NCBI RefSeq assembly: GCF_000143985.1
Contig: NC_014364.1
Coordinates: 930,001-994,000, forward strand
From: Sediminispirochaeta smaragdinae DSM 11293
GTDB taxonomy: Bacteria > Spirochaetota > Spirochaetia > DSM-16054 > Sediminispirochaetaceae
Direction of reading: 5' to 3'
Length of the DNA stretch: 64,000 bases
Below the pieces are notes generated by a model, which was given only the letters and a program-made list of their open reading frames with translations, made no database searches and was not told the DNA's origin. Below, piece after piece: positions 51,961-62,122 of this stretch. How positions within the stretch are numbered: the first letter of the stretch is position 1; the number at the start of each line of letters is the position of its first letter. The position numbers and the translations under genes were made by a program.

Positions 51961-52073
51961 GATCATCCTTTCAATTTGACCGCCGACAAAAGCGTAAGTA
52001 TTTTATAAGCGTAAAGAAAAAGCGGCGTGCAATCAACCGAAAAGATATAGACATATAAAATAGAGGTGCATCT

Positions 52074-54668
52074 ATGCGATACGAAAACATGACGGTAAAG
52101 GTACAAGAGGCGTTTCAGGAGGCCGACTCCATCGCCCGGGACTACAATCATTCAACTATTGAACCGGAACACTTTTTACTGGCCCTGCTGCGGCAGAAGG
52201 ATGGTGTCGTGCCGCCTCTTCTCGACAGGCTTGGGGCCGATAGAGGAGCCATAGAAGCCGATGTGCAGGAGGCTCTCGAATCAAAGCCCAGGGCCTACGG
52301 GAGTGCTTCCCAGATTACCCTTTCTGCGGAGATGGGGAATATCCTCCACAAGGCGGAGCAGGAATCAAAGGGGCTGAAAGACCAATATGTAAGTGCTGAA
52401 CACATCCTCCTGGCGATGCTATCCGTGGGAGGGAACGCTGCCGACTTGCTTGGGCGACAGGGGGTTACCCGGGACAGAACCTTCGAGGCTCTTCGTGCCG
52501 TCCGCGGAAATCAGCGTGTGACCGACCAGAATCCCGAGGAGCGGTATCAGGTCCTTGATAAGTATTGTAAGGACCTCACGGCCCTTGCCAGGAGAGAGAA
52601 GCTTGATCCAGTCATCGGAAGGGACGAAGAGATTCGTCGGGTAATGCAGGTTTTAAGTCGGCGGACAAAGAACAACCCCGTGCTGATCGGTGAACCGGGG
52701 GTCGGAAAAACCGCTATTGCCGAGGGCCTTGCCCGAAGGATCGTTTCCGGTGATGTCCCCGATTCTCTTAAAAACAAACGTCTGCTTGCCCTCGACCTTG
52801 GAGCTCTTATTGCCGGGGCTAAGTTCAGAGGAGAGTTTGAAGAGCGTCTTAAGGCCGTTATTCATGAGATAGGAGAGTCCGACGGTCAGATTATTCTCTT
52901 CATCGATGAGCTTCACACCCTTGTCGGCGCGGGAGCTGCCGAAGGTTCCACCGATGCGAGTAACCTTCTCAAGCCTGCCCTTGCCCGGGGAGAATTGCGG
53001 GCAATTGGTGCCACGACCCTGGATGAGTACCGAAAGCATATCGAGAAAGACCCTGCGTTGGAACGCCGTTTTCAGCCGGTAATGACCAGCGAGCCTTCGG
53101 TGGAAAGCACCATCGCCATTCTCAGGGGACTTCAGGAGCGCTACGAGGTGCATCACGGGGTCAGGATCAAGGATGAGGCGCTGATCGCTGCGGCCACCCT
53201 TTCGGACCGCTACATCACCAGCCGTTTCCTGCCCGATAAGGCGATAGACCTTGTCGACGAGGCTGCCAGCAGGCTCAAGATGGAGATCGAGAGTCAGCCC
53301 ATCGAACTCGACAAGATCGAGCGGAAGATTCTGCAGCTCAATATCGAGCGACAGGCCCTGGTTCGGGAGGATGATGAGGCAAGTAAGGAGCGGTTGGAAA
53401 AGCTTGACCGCGAGCTGGCCGATTTAAAGAGCGGTAGAGACGCCATGCGGCTTCAGTGGAACAATGAAAAAAAGGTGATCGATGGTATTCGAGAGCTGAA
53501 AAGTCGTCTCGAACAGTACAAAAGCGATGAGGTCCGTTTCGAACGGGACGGGAATCTTACCGGTGCCGCAGAGATAAAACACGGTAAGATACCGGAAATC
53601 AAGCATCAGATCGAGGAAAAAAGCGCCGAGCTTGCAAAAATGCAGGGCCAAAGCGCACTGCTCCGTGAAGAGGTTACCGAAGAAGATATTGCCGAGGTTG
53701 TCTCAACCTGGACCGGTATTCCCGTCAGTAAGATGCTTGCAAGCGAGATGGCAAAGTATCTCCAGCTGGAATCGACCCTGGAAAAGCGGGTGGTCGGCCA
53801 GAAGGAGGCTATCCGTGCCGTCAGTGATGCCATCAGGCGGAACAAGACCGGTCTCTCCGATGAGGCAAGGCCTCTTGGTTCCTTTATCTTCATCGGCCCG
53901 ACGGGGGTTGGAAAGACCGAACTTGCCAGGACTCTTGCCGATTTTCTCTTTGACGACGAGCGCGCCCTTACCAGAATCGACATGAGTGAATATATGGAAA
54001 AGCATGCGGTCAGTCGTCTTATCGGAGCGCCTCCTGGCTATGTCGGCTACGACCAGGGGGGGCAACTTACCGAGGCGGTGAGAAGACGCCCCTACTCGGT
54101 GGTCTTGTTCGACGAAATCGAAAAGGCCCATCCCGATGTTTTCAACATCATGCTTCAGCTTCTGGATGATGGAAGGCTGACCGACGGCCAGGGGCGTCTG
54201 GTTGATTTTCGCAACGCCATCATCATCATGACCAGTAATATCGGAAGCGACCTTATTCTTCAGGCTGCAGACGGCGACGAGATCAATGAAAAGGTACATC
54301 AGCTGATGCGTGCCACCTTTAAGCCCGAATTCCTCAACCGGGTCGATGAGATCATCACCTTCCACCGCTTAGGCAAGGAGGAGATTCTCTCTATTGTCGA
54401 TATTCAGCTCGAGCGGCTCGAGCGGCGGCTTGCTTCGCAGCATATCTCGCTTGTGCTGAAGCCTAAGGCGAAGGAGCTTCTTGCCTCCCTTGGCTATGAT
54501 CCCGCATTTGGTGCCCGCCCGGTAAAGCGGACCATCCAGAATCTGCTTCAGAACCAGCTGGCAAAGATGATGCTTGCAGGGGAGATCCAGGACGGCGGCG
54601 GAGTCGAGGTTTCGGCCTCGGGGGGAAACCTCACCTTTAAACCCTTTGCACCGGCACCGAAGGTCTAA
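52074..54668 (+). CDS. clpB: ClpB disaggregase
   Basis: An 864-residue hexameric AAA+ chaperone that rescues aggregated proteins with DnaK. In order: the Clp N-domain (residues 1-145), AAA1 with Walker A GEPGVGKT near 204 and Walker [13 protein letters not shown], the coiled-coil M domain (about 410-520), and AAA2 with GPTGVGKT and [15 protein letters not shown]. The length is standard. No CIRCE-type inverted repeat is visible upstream; the likely promoter is TTGACC-N17-TATTTT at 51976-52004. It ends overlapping the convergent gene by 4 bp. Confidence 0.97.
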   Translation: MRYENMTVKVQEAFQEADSIARDYNHSTIEPEHFLLALLRQKDGVVPPLLDRLGADRGAIEADVQEALESKPRAYGSASQITLSAEMGNILHKAEQESKGLKDQYVSAEHILLAMLSVGGNAADLLGRQGVTRDRTFEALRAVRGNQRVTDQNPEERYQVLDKYCKDLTALARREKLDPVIGRDEEIRRVMQVLSRRTKNNPVLIGEPGVGKTAIAEGLARRIVSGDVPDSLKNKRLLALDLGALIAGAKFRGEFEERLKAVIHEIGESDGQIILFIDELHTLVGAGAAEGSTDASNLLKPALARGELRAIGATTLDEYRKHIEKDPALERRFQPVMTSEPSVESTIAILRGLQERYEVHHGVRIKDEALIAAATLSDRYITSRFLPDKAIDLVDEAASRLKMEIESQPIELDKIERKILQLNIERQALVREDDEASKERLEKLDRELADLKSGRDAMRLQWNNEKKVIDGIRELKSRLEQYKSDEVRFERDGNLTGAAEIKHGKIPEIKHQIEEKSAELAKMQGQSALLREEVTEEDIAEVVSTWTGIPVSKMLASEMAKYLQLESTLEKRVVGQKEAIRAVSDAIRRNKTGLSDEARPLGSFIFIGPTGVGKTELARTLADFLFDDERALTRIDMSEYMEKHAVSRLIGAPPGYVGYDQGGQLTEAVRRRPYSVVLFDEIEKAHPDVFNIMLQLLDDGRLTDGQGRLVDFRNAIIIMTSNIGSDLILQAADGDEINEKVHQLMRATFKPEFLNRVDEIITFHRLGKEEILSIVDIQLERLERRLASQHISLVLKPKAKELLASLGYDPAFGARPVKRTIQNLLQNQLAKMMLAGEIQDGGGVEVSASGGNLTFKPFAPAPKV

Positions 54669-55690
54669 CGGCCTCCGGTACGGTGGCTCCAGGAGATGTG
54701 AAAACCGATATCGGTTGCGGCAAAGGTAAAGAACTCCTCGGCAAAACCAAAGTCCAGTGTGTCGCGGGGGCTTGTCCGAAGGCAGCCCCCGAGCAAAAAT
54801 ACGGCCGAGAACGTATCCGTGCGCTCATATCCGAGATGAAAGGGGCTTGTTGTTCCTGAAACCGAACACTTTGCACTGACCTCCTCGCCGAAGCATCTTC
54901 CGATGGTGAAATCGAAGAGGAATTGCAGCGCGTCGAGATCTTCGGAATCCAGGAACCTCGGGGCACTTGTTCCCGCCAATGAGCCTGAGGCCTGAAGAAA
55001 GTAGGGCCCTGTTTCAATGGCGAGGTAGCTTCGTATCCCCGCCTTGAGGCTTTCTTTTTTCGATGCCGCAAGGGGGTGGCCGGGGACGAAGAGGGGAAGG
55101 GCGCTCCAAAGTCCAAGGCTCATTGTTGCAAAAAACCTTCCAACCCTCTTATCACGAAAAAGCAGCAGTCTCGGTTCCAAAGTCATGTAAAGCGATCCCA
55201 GATGATCATCCGTTTCCAGGATGGTCTGATGATCCTGATATATGATGAAGCTCGTCTCGTTGGGATCCCTCAATTCTCGCCCGCCGTTTGGAAAACCGAA
55301 AAGGTTGTGGAACCCGTTGATGATGGGATCGAGGACTCCCCCGTATTGGCCTGAGGCTTGAAGCCCGACAATGAAATCGCTGCGATTATTCAGACCGATC
55401 CTGGCCGAGAGATCGGCTGCCACCCCTTCCGAGTCAAGCTCGAGGTCGATGGTGGTGTCGTCGTCCTGCAGTCCCTCTACGATATAATTGTTTCCGTAGC
55501 TTATCGCCGCCTTGAAAATAAGCTCTCCCTCGCCGGCAGTCTGCGCCGGATTGCAGAGGGGTTGAGCCCCTGCGGTATAGAGGGGGTGGAGGTTAAAAAG
55601 CACAGGAGGAGCTATCATGTCCTGGGGAAGGGCGGAGGCGATACACGGGATGAGCAGGAGCATGAAAAGTATAACCGGAGCACGATTCAT
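54665..55690 (-). CDS. DUF3187-like exported protein
   Basis: A 341-residue protein with a signal peptide ([17 protein letters not shown]) and alternating hydrophobic strands of a probable outer-membrane beta-barrel. The segment [31 protein letters not shown] is typical of DUF3187 as I recall it; I quote it only as a landmark. The protein ends in strands with terminal aromatics. It overlaps the upstream MobA-like gene by 4 bp (ATGA). The function is unknown. Confidence 0.7.
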   Translation of the reverse strand: MNRAPVILFMLLLIPCIASALPQDMIAPPVLFNLHPLYTAGAQPLCNPAQTAGEGELIFKAAISYGNNYIVEGLQDDDTTIDLELDSEGVAADLSARIGLNNRSDFIVGLQASGQYGGVLDPIINGFHNLFGFPNGGRELRDPNETSFIIYQDHQTILETDDHLGSLYMTLEPRLLLFRDKRVGRFFATMSLGLWSALPLFVPGHPLAASKKESLKAGIRSYLAIETGPYFLQASGSLAGTSAPRFLDSEDLDALQFLFDFTIGRCFGEEVSAKCSVSGTTSPFHLGYERTDTFSAVFLLGGCLRTSPRDTLDFGFAEEFFTFAATDIGFHISWSHRTGGR

Positions 55691-56322
55691 TGTTCCCGTG
55701 TACCCTTTTCCTGTTCGACAGCCATACGGTAGGCCTCCGGTGTGTCAACGTCCTGCACCTGTCCTCTGTTTGATACGGGAAGCTCCAAAAGCGTATGCTG
55801 AGCCAGGACCCTTTTCATTGCAGAGTCATCGGGTTCACCCATAATCGTTTCTCCTACCGTGTAGCTGCAGAGAACGGGGTGGGCAGGCAATCCCTGAAAA
55901 AGCGGCCGAATCACCTCTGCTCTGCCGCTTTCCCTGCAGAGGTATTGATATCCCGCAGTCGTGACTGCGGGCATATCCGCAAGGGCGATGAAAAAGGGCG
56001 TCCCGGGCTCTCTTCCCTCGATTTTTCGCATCTTTGCGACCCCTCGCCGTATGCTTGAAAACATCCCCTTTGGGTACTCGTCATTCCTGACCGTTGTAAC
56101 GACGGCATGGTCGAAGGAGAGGCCTTCTATATAGCTTTCGAGTTCCTCTGCCCGGAAGCCCGTGACAACGATAATAGTACGGCAACAGGCGGCCGCCGCC
56201 CGCAGTGAGGCTTCGATAATGGTACCGTCGCCGTAGGGAAGCATCAATTTCCATGTGCCGCCCATGCGGCTGCTGGTTCCTGCAGCCGCCATGATACAAT
56301 AATAGGGTGTTTGCTCTTTCAT
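55687..56322 (-). CDS. MobA/MocA-like nucleotidyltransferase
   Basis: A 211-residue NTP-transferase with the signature MAAAGTSSRMGGTWKLMLPYG at the N-terminus, followed by VTGFRAEELE and a metal-binding FFIALADMPAV. This resembles the molybdenum-cofactor cytidylyltransferase MocA, but the WK-LML spacing is slightly unusual and no molybdenum-enzyme genes are nearby. ATG 56322 has AGGTG close upstream; GTG 56328 is possible. It is coupled to the DUF3187-like gene. Confidence 0.75.
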   Translation of the reverse strand: MKEQTPYYCIMAAAGTSSRMGGTWKLMLPYGDGTIIEASLRAAAACCRTIIVVTGFRAEELESYIEGLSFDHAVVTTVRNDEYPKGMFSSIRRGVAKMRKIEGREPGTPFFIALADMPAVTTAGYQYLCRESGRAEVIRPLFQGLPAHPVLCSYTVGETIMGEPDDSAMKRVLAQHTLLELPVSNRGQVQDVDTPEAYRMAVEQEKGTREQ

Positions 56323-56398
56323 GCTCACCTACTGTACCCGGATTTTGAAATTCTTGCCAGCAAGCTTTATCACGGTTATCCTTAAGAGGGAGGTGTTT

Positions 56399-56776
56399 AT
56401 GGACAAAGATACATTCAAACAAGAAGCCAAAACGCTGCTTTCGGAGGCAGAGGCAGTGATCGATCTCGATGATTCCCACCAGCTTGATCAGACGGCGGCT
56501 ACCTTGGAAGGCTATCACTATGCTCCGACGCTGCTCTGGCCCATCAACGGCTTCGTCCGCATGAATAAGGAGAAGCTCTTGCGGGTGATGAAAGAGGCTT
56601 TTGAGTCTGATGATGATGCTCTGATAAGCTACGGCTTCGATACTTCCGCCGATCTTGACGAAAAGCGGCTGCTCCAGATGCGCTCCCTCCTGCACCATTA
56701 TCGCTTTCTTCTTCGCCTTCGTAAGGGAGAAGCAGAGGCTTGGGATCAGTTCAGCGAACTGTACGAGGACGATTAA
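56399..56776 (+). CDS. Small acidic helical hypothetical protein
   Basis: A 125-residue soluble, strongly acidic and mostly helical protein (MDKDTFKQEAKTLLSEAEAV at the start, DQFSELYEDD at the end). No family is recognised. ATG 56399 follows GAGGGAGG at ideal spacing; the longer frame from 56321 includes an unlikely hydrophobic extension. It is divergent from the MobA-like gene and monocistronic. Confidence 0.65.
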   Translation: MDKDTFKQEAKTLLSEAEAVIDLDDSHQLDQTAATLEGYHYAPTLLWPINGFVRMNKEKLLRVMKEAFESDDDALISYGFDTSADLDEKRLLQMRSLLHHYRFLLRLRKGEAEAWDQFSELYEDD

Positions 56777-56965
56777 GTAGCCTAAGGAAGCCATGAGGTG
56801 TGTTAGAAAGGTGCTAAAAAGAGCCGATTCCCCCCTTTTGTACCACCTCTTTGGCCGAATATGATAGAATAAAGGGCATGTCTTCGATTTTCTTTCCACC
56901 CTTGATACCAATTGTTCTTATGACGTGAAAAGTGTGTGAAAAAGCAGATATGAGGAGTAAAACAG

Positions 56966-58246
56966 ATGAAATATCCGATACAGACCACCGGACGGGCGCT
57001 ATGCTTTGCAGCTGGCCTTGTCCTCGTTTCTCTTTTTTCCGGTTGCGGCCGACAAGGGGCAGGTGAGGGCGAGATTGTTCTCAAATGGCCGACCATTTGG
57101 GTAGGGAAAGATTCGAAGGCTCCGATGGTTGAGAAGCTCGTTGCCGAATTCAACGAGGAACACGCCGGCAGTATCAAGGTCGAAATTGAGCCGAATCCCG
57201 ATTACGACGGATATCGGAATAAGCTTAATACGGCCATAGCCAGCGGACAGGTACCGGATATTTTCGTTTTTAATCCGGATCCGACAACCTTCCAATATTA
57301 CGAGGGAGACCTTTTGATGGATTTTTCCGAAGATCTTAAGGGCCCTTGGGGGGAGACCTTTGTTTCAGGTACCATCGACGCGGCCACTAAAAACGGGATG
57401 GTGAAGTCGATCCCGTACGAACAGGCCATCACCCCGATTTGGTACAATCAGGCGCTCTTCGATAAGGCCGGCATCGACTCCTTTCCGAAAACCTTTGATG
57501 AGTTCTGGGTTGCCTGCGATACGTTGAAGGCCGCGGGTATTGTCCCTACGAGCCAGATGACGGGAGGAACCAACGCCTGGACAAGCATGTTGTGGTACAG
57601 CCACATCGTGGCCGGACTTGGTGGTCCTGATGTCTGGAAGAAGCCTTTTTCCGATCCTGTCTTTGAGAAGGCGGCGGCTATCCTTCTGCACATGTACCAG
57701 GACGGAAATACAACCAGAGATGCGGTCGGCGGAGATGCAGCCGTTTCCGGGGGGCACTATCTGGCGGGAGACACCGCGATCTTCATCAACGGACCGTGGT
57801 ATATCGGCAGGGTAAAAAGCGATGCTCCGGAGGTATATGCCCATACCAAGGTGACTGCGGCGCCTCAGGCTCCGGGTGGCAGTGCAGGGGCCCAGATCGG
57901 TTTTCTCCTTTCCAATCTGGCTGCGGCAAAAACAGATGATCCTACCCGTCGTGCTGCCGTCGTTAGCTTTATGAAGTGGATGACCGCTCCTGAGAACATA
58001 AAACGGATTTCCATGGATTCGGGGAGCCTCTTTTGTGTGAAATTTCAGGTCGGTGATGAGGCTGTGGACCCACTCCAGAAGCAGTTTATGGAAGCGGCCT
58101 CCAACGCCACCTTCATCACCTCTCACTTTCAGGGCAATGTTACAACCGATGTGGCCGCCGAATTTGGCCAGGCCCTGGGAAAGATGGCCCTCGGGGAGGC
58201 CACTCCGAAGGAATTTGTGGATCAGATTATCGAAGCGGCCGAATAG
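56966..58246 (+). CDS. Family 1 sugar ABC substrate-binding lipoprotein
   Basis: A 426-residue extracytoplasmic sugar-binding protein. The signal peptide ends in the lipobox LFSGC, and the mature part follows the malE/UgpB-like pattern (KVEIEPNPDYDGYRNKLNTAI, then GQVPDIFVFNPDP, and late GDTAIFINGPWYIG). AGGAG precedes the ATG. It heads an operon with two permeases but no ATPase, the usual state where a shared MsmK-type ATPase serves several importers. The sugar is unknown; alpha-glucosides are plausible given the neighbouring enzymes. Confidence 0.9.
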   Translation: MKYPIQTTGRALCFAAGLVLVSLFSGCGRQGAGEGEIVLKWPTIWVGKDSKAPMVEKLVAEFNEEHAGSIKVEIEPNPDYDGYRNKLNTAIASGQVPDIFVFNPDPTTFQYYEGDLLMDFSEDLKGPWGETFVSGTIDAATKNGMVKSIPYEQAITPIWYNQALFDKAGIDSFPKTFDEFWVACDTLKAAGIVPTSQMTGGTNAWTSMLWYSHIVAGLGGPDVWKKPFSDPVFEKAAAILLHMYQDGNTTRDAVGGDAAVSGGHYLAGDTAIFINGPWYIGRVKSDAPEVYAHTKVTAAPQAPGGSAGAQIGFLLSNLAAAKTDDPTRRAAVVSFMKWMTAPENIKRISMDSGSLFCVKFQVGDEAVDPLQKQFMEAASNATFITSHFQGNVTTDVAAEFGQALGKMALGEATPKEFVDQIIEAAE

Positions 58247-58291
58247 TCGAATAAGCGTACGACGAACGGTTTCGTTCCAACGGGACAATAT

Positions 58292-59179
58292 ATGAGTGCA
58301 TCAAGAACGAATTGGAAGGGAATCATGCTCTTTCTTCTGCCGGTGGTGCTACTATATTGCGCCTTCTTTCTCTATCCCCTCGTATTTGTTTTTGTCACAG
58401 GTTGTACCTCCTGGAACGGCATCAAGGCGATGTCGTTCACGGGGCTTAGCAATTACATCAAGCTTTTCGGAAACGGGACCTTCCGCCTCTCCCTTCGTAA
58501 TAATTTCATCTGGGCCTTTGCTCTTGCCTTTATACAGGTTCCTCTGGCCACAATAACGGCGATGATTCTGGCGAGAAAGCCCAGGGGGTGGCGTTTCCTG
58601 CGGACCGTCTACTTCCTTCCCAATGTCATCAGCCAGGTTGCAATCGCCATGATGTGGATGGCTCTCTATAATGCCGAATACGGCATTCTCAACCATTTTT
58701 TGTCGGCGGTCGGTCTTGCATCATGGACCCATAACTGGTTGGGGGAGATAGGGACCGCCCTTCCTGCCGTCATAGCTCAGCAGGTGCTCTATATCGGTTA
58801 TTTCATGATCATCATCCTTGCCGGTATCCTTTCTATTCCCGACTCATTGTACGAGGCCGCGGAAATGGATGGGGCCGGGGTTCTGCGACAGGAGTTGTAT
58901 GTCACCCTGCCCATGATCCGGGGGCTCCTTGTCACCTCCATGACTTTGGCCGTTGCCTACGGCCTTAGGCATTTTGAGGCAACCTACCTGATGACCAACG
59001 GCGGACCTGCAAATTCCACCAGCGTATTGGGGCTGTTGCTTTACAAAAAGATGGGAGCCCTTGACTATGGTCAGGCCAATGCCATCGGGTCGGTTCTCGT
59101 TCTGACGGGGGTCCTTCTTATCATTTTCATCCGTAGAATATTCGGGCGTGTGGAAGCTGCCAGCGAGACGGTGCAGTAG
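58292..59179 (+). CDS. Sugar ABC transporter permease (MalF-like)
   Basis: A 295-residue permease with six transmembrane segments starting with MLFLLPVVLLYCAFFLYPLV. The EAA loop is YEAAEMDGAGVLRQELYVTLP. The start has only a weak GGGACAA ribosome site. It is 45 bp after the binding-protein gene and immediately before the second permease. Confidence 0.92.
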   Translation: MSASRTNWKGIMLFLLPVVLLYCAFFLYPLVFVFVTGCTSWNGIKAMSFTGLSNYIKLFGNGTFRLSLRNNFIWAFALAFIQVPLATITAMILARKPRGWRFLRTVYFLPNVISQVAIAMMWMALYNAEYGILNHFLSAVGLASWTHNWLGEIGTALPAVIAQQVLYIGYFMIIILAGILSIPDSLYEAAEMDGAGVLRQELYVTLPMIRGLLVTSMTLAVAYGLRHFEATYLMTNGGPANSTSVLGLLLYKKMGALDYGQANAIGSVLVLTGVLLIIFIRRIFGRVEAASETVQ

Positions 59180-59188
59180 GTGAGGAGT

Positions 59189-60040
59189 ATGGGAAGGAAC
59201 GGTACACCATCATTAATAGCGCATCGTGCGGCAGGTCTTGTAAAATGGCTTTTTCTGCTCTTTTTTCTCATCGTCACCCTCTTTCCCCTGATCTGGTTGG
59301 TGATTTCCAGTTTCAAAACCAATCTTGAGTTTCAGACCAAGCCCTTTTCCCTCCCTGAGCTGTGGCAGTTTGCAAACTATATTAATGCAGTCTCCATAAG
59401 TGACCTCCACCTGTTGTTTTTACACACCATTATTGTCTCCTGTGCTTCGACGGCCCTCAATATCCTTGCATCGTCCATGGCTGCCTTTGTCATAAGCCGA
59501 GAGCCCTTTCGGGGACACGAAACCCTCTTTAATATTGTGGTTGCCGGAATCTTAGTCCCCGTTATCGCACTCATGGTTCCTTATTTCCGTCTTATCAGCA
59601 GCCTGGGCCTTTACGATACGCTTTTCGGCTTGATCATAACCTATGCCGCCGTCAGCATCCCCGTATCGGTTTTTCTGATTCACGGATTTATGCGAAGCAT
59701 CCCCCGAGAGTTGGAGGAGGCGGCGGTTATCGACGGTTGTTCCCTGGCTCAACGCTTTACCCGGGTGATTTTCCCTCTCAGTAGGCTCGGATTGGTAACG
59801 GCCGGGACCTTTGTCTTTCTTTTCAGCTGGAACGAATTTATCTATGCACTGCTGCTGACCAGTTCGGTAAAGGCGAGGACCCTCCAACTGGGAATACGAT
59901 TCTTTAAGAGCCAGTTTATTACCGATTACACCAGCATGTATGCGGCCATTGTCCTGAGCATTATTCCGACCATCTTCGTCTATATCCTGTTTCACGACAA
60001 AATCATCAAGGGGATGACAAGCGGGGCCGTGAAAGGGTGA
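59189..60040 (+). CDS. Sugar ABC transporter permease (MalG-like)
   Basis: A 283-residue permease with six transmembrane segments and the EAA loop LEEAAVIDGCSLAQRFTRVIF. ATG 59189 is preferred, although the ribosome site GAGGAG is very close; GTG 59180 in the same frame is an alternative. It completes the ATPase-less importer. The region after it contains only a weak hairpin (CCCC...GGGG near 60053-60071). Confidence 0.9.
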   Translation: MGRNGTPSLIAHRAAGLVKWLFLLFFLIVTLFPLIWLVISSFKTNLEFQTKPFSLPELWQFANYINAVSISDLHLLFLHTIIVSCASTALNILASSMAAFVISREPFRGHETLFNIVVAGILVPVIALMVPYFRLISSLGLYDTLFGLIITYAAVSIPVSVFLIHGFMRSIPRELEEAAVIDGCSLAQRFTRVIFPLSRLGLVTAGTFVFLFSWNEFIYALLLTSSVKARTLQLGIRFFKSQFITDYTSMYAAIVLSIIPTIFVYILFHDKIIKGMTSGAVKG

Positions 60041-60094
60041 GCTATCGCCAAAGCCCCACTTATCAGCGGGGTCTTTGCTGCCGATACTTTCTAT

Positions 60095-61255
60095 ATGAAG
60101 GCTCCAGCTTATTATATCGCTGCTGTTTCGTTCTCGCTGGCATGTATGCTCGCATTGCCGTTATATGCCCAGGAGAGCGCTCTGACCCTAACGCCCGACG
60201 ATCTTGTGATCGAACAAAGCCTGGAGGGCGGCTATTACCTCTATATCCGCGCCAAGAAGGGTATAGGGTCGGTACTCCTTACCGAATCCACCGCTCATCC
60301 CGACAGGCGGGTCGACAGCTATGCGTTTCAGAATCCGAACTATCATCCGGCGAATGGAAATGAGATGAGGATGCTCGATGGCAAGATCCTTGATCCTGCG
60401 GAAACCAGCCGTTATTTCCTTGTCGATTCTACTCCGGAGCCCCATCCCCAGCTTGGATCGGCTTTCCGGATTTTTATCCCCTATGTGGTGCAGTTCGGTT
60501 ATGAATGGTCGCGTAACGGCAGGATTCAGATCCTGGACGGAAGCTGGTTTAACATACGAACCTTTTCCCTTCCCTATGCCGATTATGAAGGCTCCTTCGT
60601 CGACAATCCCTTTGTCGTACGGGTCATTCAGCATCCCCTTCCTCCTCCCGAACCGGTCGAACCGGAGGAAGAGCCTGATCGAAGCCGATATATGAAAGAG
60701 ACCCTTGAAGCCTACGAAGAGATCAGCGAAAAAGGGGAGGGAGAGATCATCTACGGAAAGGGTGAGAGCGACCTCATCGGCGATATAAAGAAGCTCATCG
60801 ACAAGGCCGAGGGCGACAGCCTTGATCTGGTTCTCTGTCTCGATACCACAAAGAGTATGGAAAACGATATCCCCCACCTGAAAACCTCACTGATTCCGAT
60901 GCTGAAAGAGGTGAGTGGACACTTTGCCCGTTTTCGTTTCGGCCTTGTTCTCTACAGGGATTACTACGAGGAATATCTGACCAAGACCTTCCCCTTTCAG
61001 GACGATTTTTCGTCGCTCCAGCGGGTACTGTCTGGAATTCGCGTTTTCGGAGGAAGGGATATTCCCGAAGCTGTGTATGAAGCGCTGTATGCCGGCATAC
61101 ACGAATACCCCTGGTCCGGCGATGCCAAAATGATCATTCTCGTCGGGGATGCTCCCCCCCATCCTATGCCGAGGGGGAGGGTGACAAAGGAGCTGGTCTA
61201 CACCGACGCGGAGGCGGCGGGGATCGAATTAAACGTAATTATTCTGCCTCAGTAG
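60095..61255 (+). CDS. Exported von Willebrand factor A domain protein
   Basis: A 386-residue protein with an N-terminal signal peptide (AAVSFSLACMLALPLYA), a beta-rich N-terminal half (about 25-200), and a VWA domain in the last ~150 residues. The metal site is the DxTxS variant LCLDTTKSM, followed by a GGRDIPEAVYEAL threonine-less motif and LVGDAPPH for the last aspartate. It is probably a periplasmic or surface adhesion/scaffold protein. Its 3' end overlaps the convergent lipoprotein gene by 17 bp. Confidence 0.8.
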   Translation: MKAPAYYIAAVSFSLACMLALPLYAQESALTLTPDDLVIEQSLEGGYYLYIRAKKGIGSVLLTESTAHPDRRVDSYAFQNPNYHPANGNEMRMLDGKILDPAETSRYFLVDSTPEPHPQLGSAFRIFIPYVVQFGYEWSRNGRIQILDGSWFNIRTFSLPYADYEGSFVDNPFVVRVIQHPLPPPEPVEPEEEPDRSRYMKETLEAYEEISEKGEGEIIYGKGESDLIGDIKKLIDKAEGDSLDLVLCLDTTKSMENDIPHLKTSLIPMLKEVSGHFARFRFGLVLYRDYYEEYLTKTFPFQDDFSSLQRVLSGIRVFGGRDIPEAVYEALYAGIHEYPWSGDAKMIILVGDAPPHPMPRGRVTKELVYTDAEAAGIELNVIILPQ

Positions 61256-61682
61256 CGGGCGGTGTTTGATTTCCCTGCTGTTGTTGCCTGATTTCTTCGC
61301 TTACCTTTGTGGCAAGGACCTTGGGCCACTGCGGGTAGACCGCCGCCTCTTCGCTCCGGTACTTTTCCAAAAGCGCATCAAATAGTCTCAGAGCTTCCTG
61401 GTCGTTACCCATTTTATGGATCAGGAAGGCTATTTCATATTCAGCTTCAACCCTTCTTGAGGTTTCATTCGGGTAACTATCCAGAAAGTAGTGGTAATAT
61501 TCAATTGCCCTCTGAAATTTATCATTTGAGGCCGCTTCCTGGGCCTGTTGAAATATTTGCGCCGGTGTGAGATCGGAGAGAACCGGTTCGGGTTCTGAGG
61601 CGCAGGATGCAAGTATAGAGAATGATAGAATCGACACGACAATGGCTGCCGTGAGATAAGAAAACAGGTTTCTGCATTTCAT
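61239..61682 (-). CDS. TPR-like lipoprotein (YfiO/BamD-like in type)
   Basis: A 147-residue protein with a signal peptide ending in the lipobox ILASC and then helical repeats (AQEAASNDKFQRAIEYYHYF, YEIAFLIHKMGNDQEALRLF) that fit tetratricopeptide repeats. ATG 61682 is chosen because it follows the upstream stop by 22 bp; the frame to 61733 overlaps it. It is too short to be BamD itself. It is co-transcribed with the small Cys-rich gene upstream. Confidence 0.7.
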   Translation of the reverse strand: MKCRNLFSYLTAAIVVSILSFSILASCASEPEPVLSDLTPAQIFQQAQEAASNDKFQRAIEYYHYFLDSYPNETSRRVEAEYEIAFLIHKMGNDQEALRLFDALLEKYRSEEAAVYPQWPKVLATKVSEEIRQQQQGNQTPPATEAE

Positions 61683-61704
61683 GTTGATGGTTAACCTCGA
61701 TTGT

Positions 61705-61998
61705 CTAGTATTCCGAAGGAGAGTAAATTTCATCCTTAATCGGGAGGTTCTTTTTTAACTCCTTTATGAAATCACGACTTTCTCCCATCTCTTCATAATG
61801 GGGACAGTCCGAAGCATCCCTTCGCGAAACGGTGAAATACTTGTGAAGCTTTTCCTCGCCCAGTTTCTTTCTCCATTGCCCGGCTTCGCATCGGATACGG
61901 AGTTGGTAGCTGCGTCCGTCTCCGGCAGGTACACGAACCGTCTTGCAGTGAATACAATTGGCACAATACCGTTTTTCGTCATCTTCGCAGCCGCTCAT
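61705..61998 (-). CDS. Small Cys-rich hypothetical protein
   Basis: A 97-residue cytoplasmic protein with CANCIHC, RIRCEAGQW and ASDCPHY, spacing that could hold a zinc ion or iron-sulfur centre. ATG 61998 follows GGGGGAAAT; the frame to 62052 lacks a ribosome site. No family is recognised. It is the first gene of a pair with the TPR-like lipoprotein. Confidence 0.65.
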   Translation of the reverse strand: MSGCEDDEKRYCANCIHCKTVRVPAGDGRSYQLRIRCEAGQWRKKLGEEKLHKYFTVSRRDASDCPHYEEMGESRDFIKELKKNLPIKDEIYSPSEY

Positions 61999-62122
61999 AT
62001 TTCCCCCTTTTTGTTTAGCGGTATAGTACAATGATCGAAATAGCACCGTCAAGAGTTGAGATTTTTCCTCTCTCCGCAGCTACTTTTCCAAATATTCAAA
62101 AATCGATACAATACCGCACATT

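Noticed and set aside
52020-52073. CIRCE or sigma-32-type heat-shock element before clpB
   Set aside because: No TTAGCACTC-N9-GAGTGCTAA-type inverted repeat and no convincing alternative sigma-factor boxes are visible.
57365-58288. Minus-strand ORF of 307 codons opposite the sugar-binding protein gene
   Set aside because: It is a shadow of a conserved coding region, with low-complexity basic composition and no start signal.
60053-60080. Hairpin after the sugar ABC operon as a terminator
   Set aside because: The pairing is only four GC pairs with a bulge and no proper T-run, so it is not listed as a feature.
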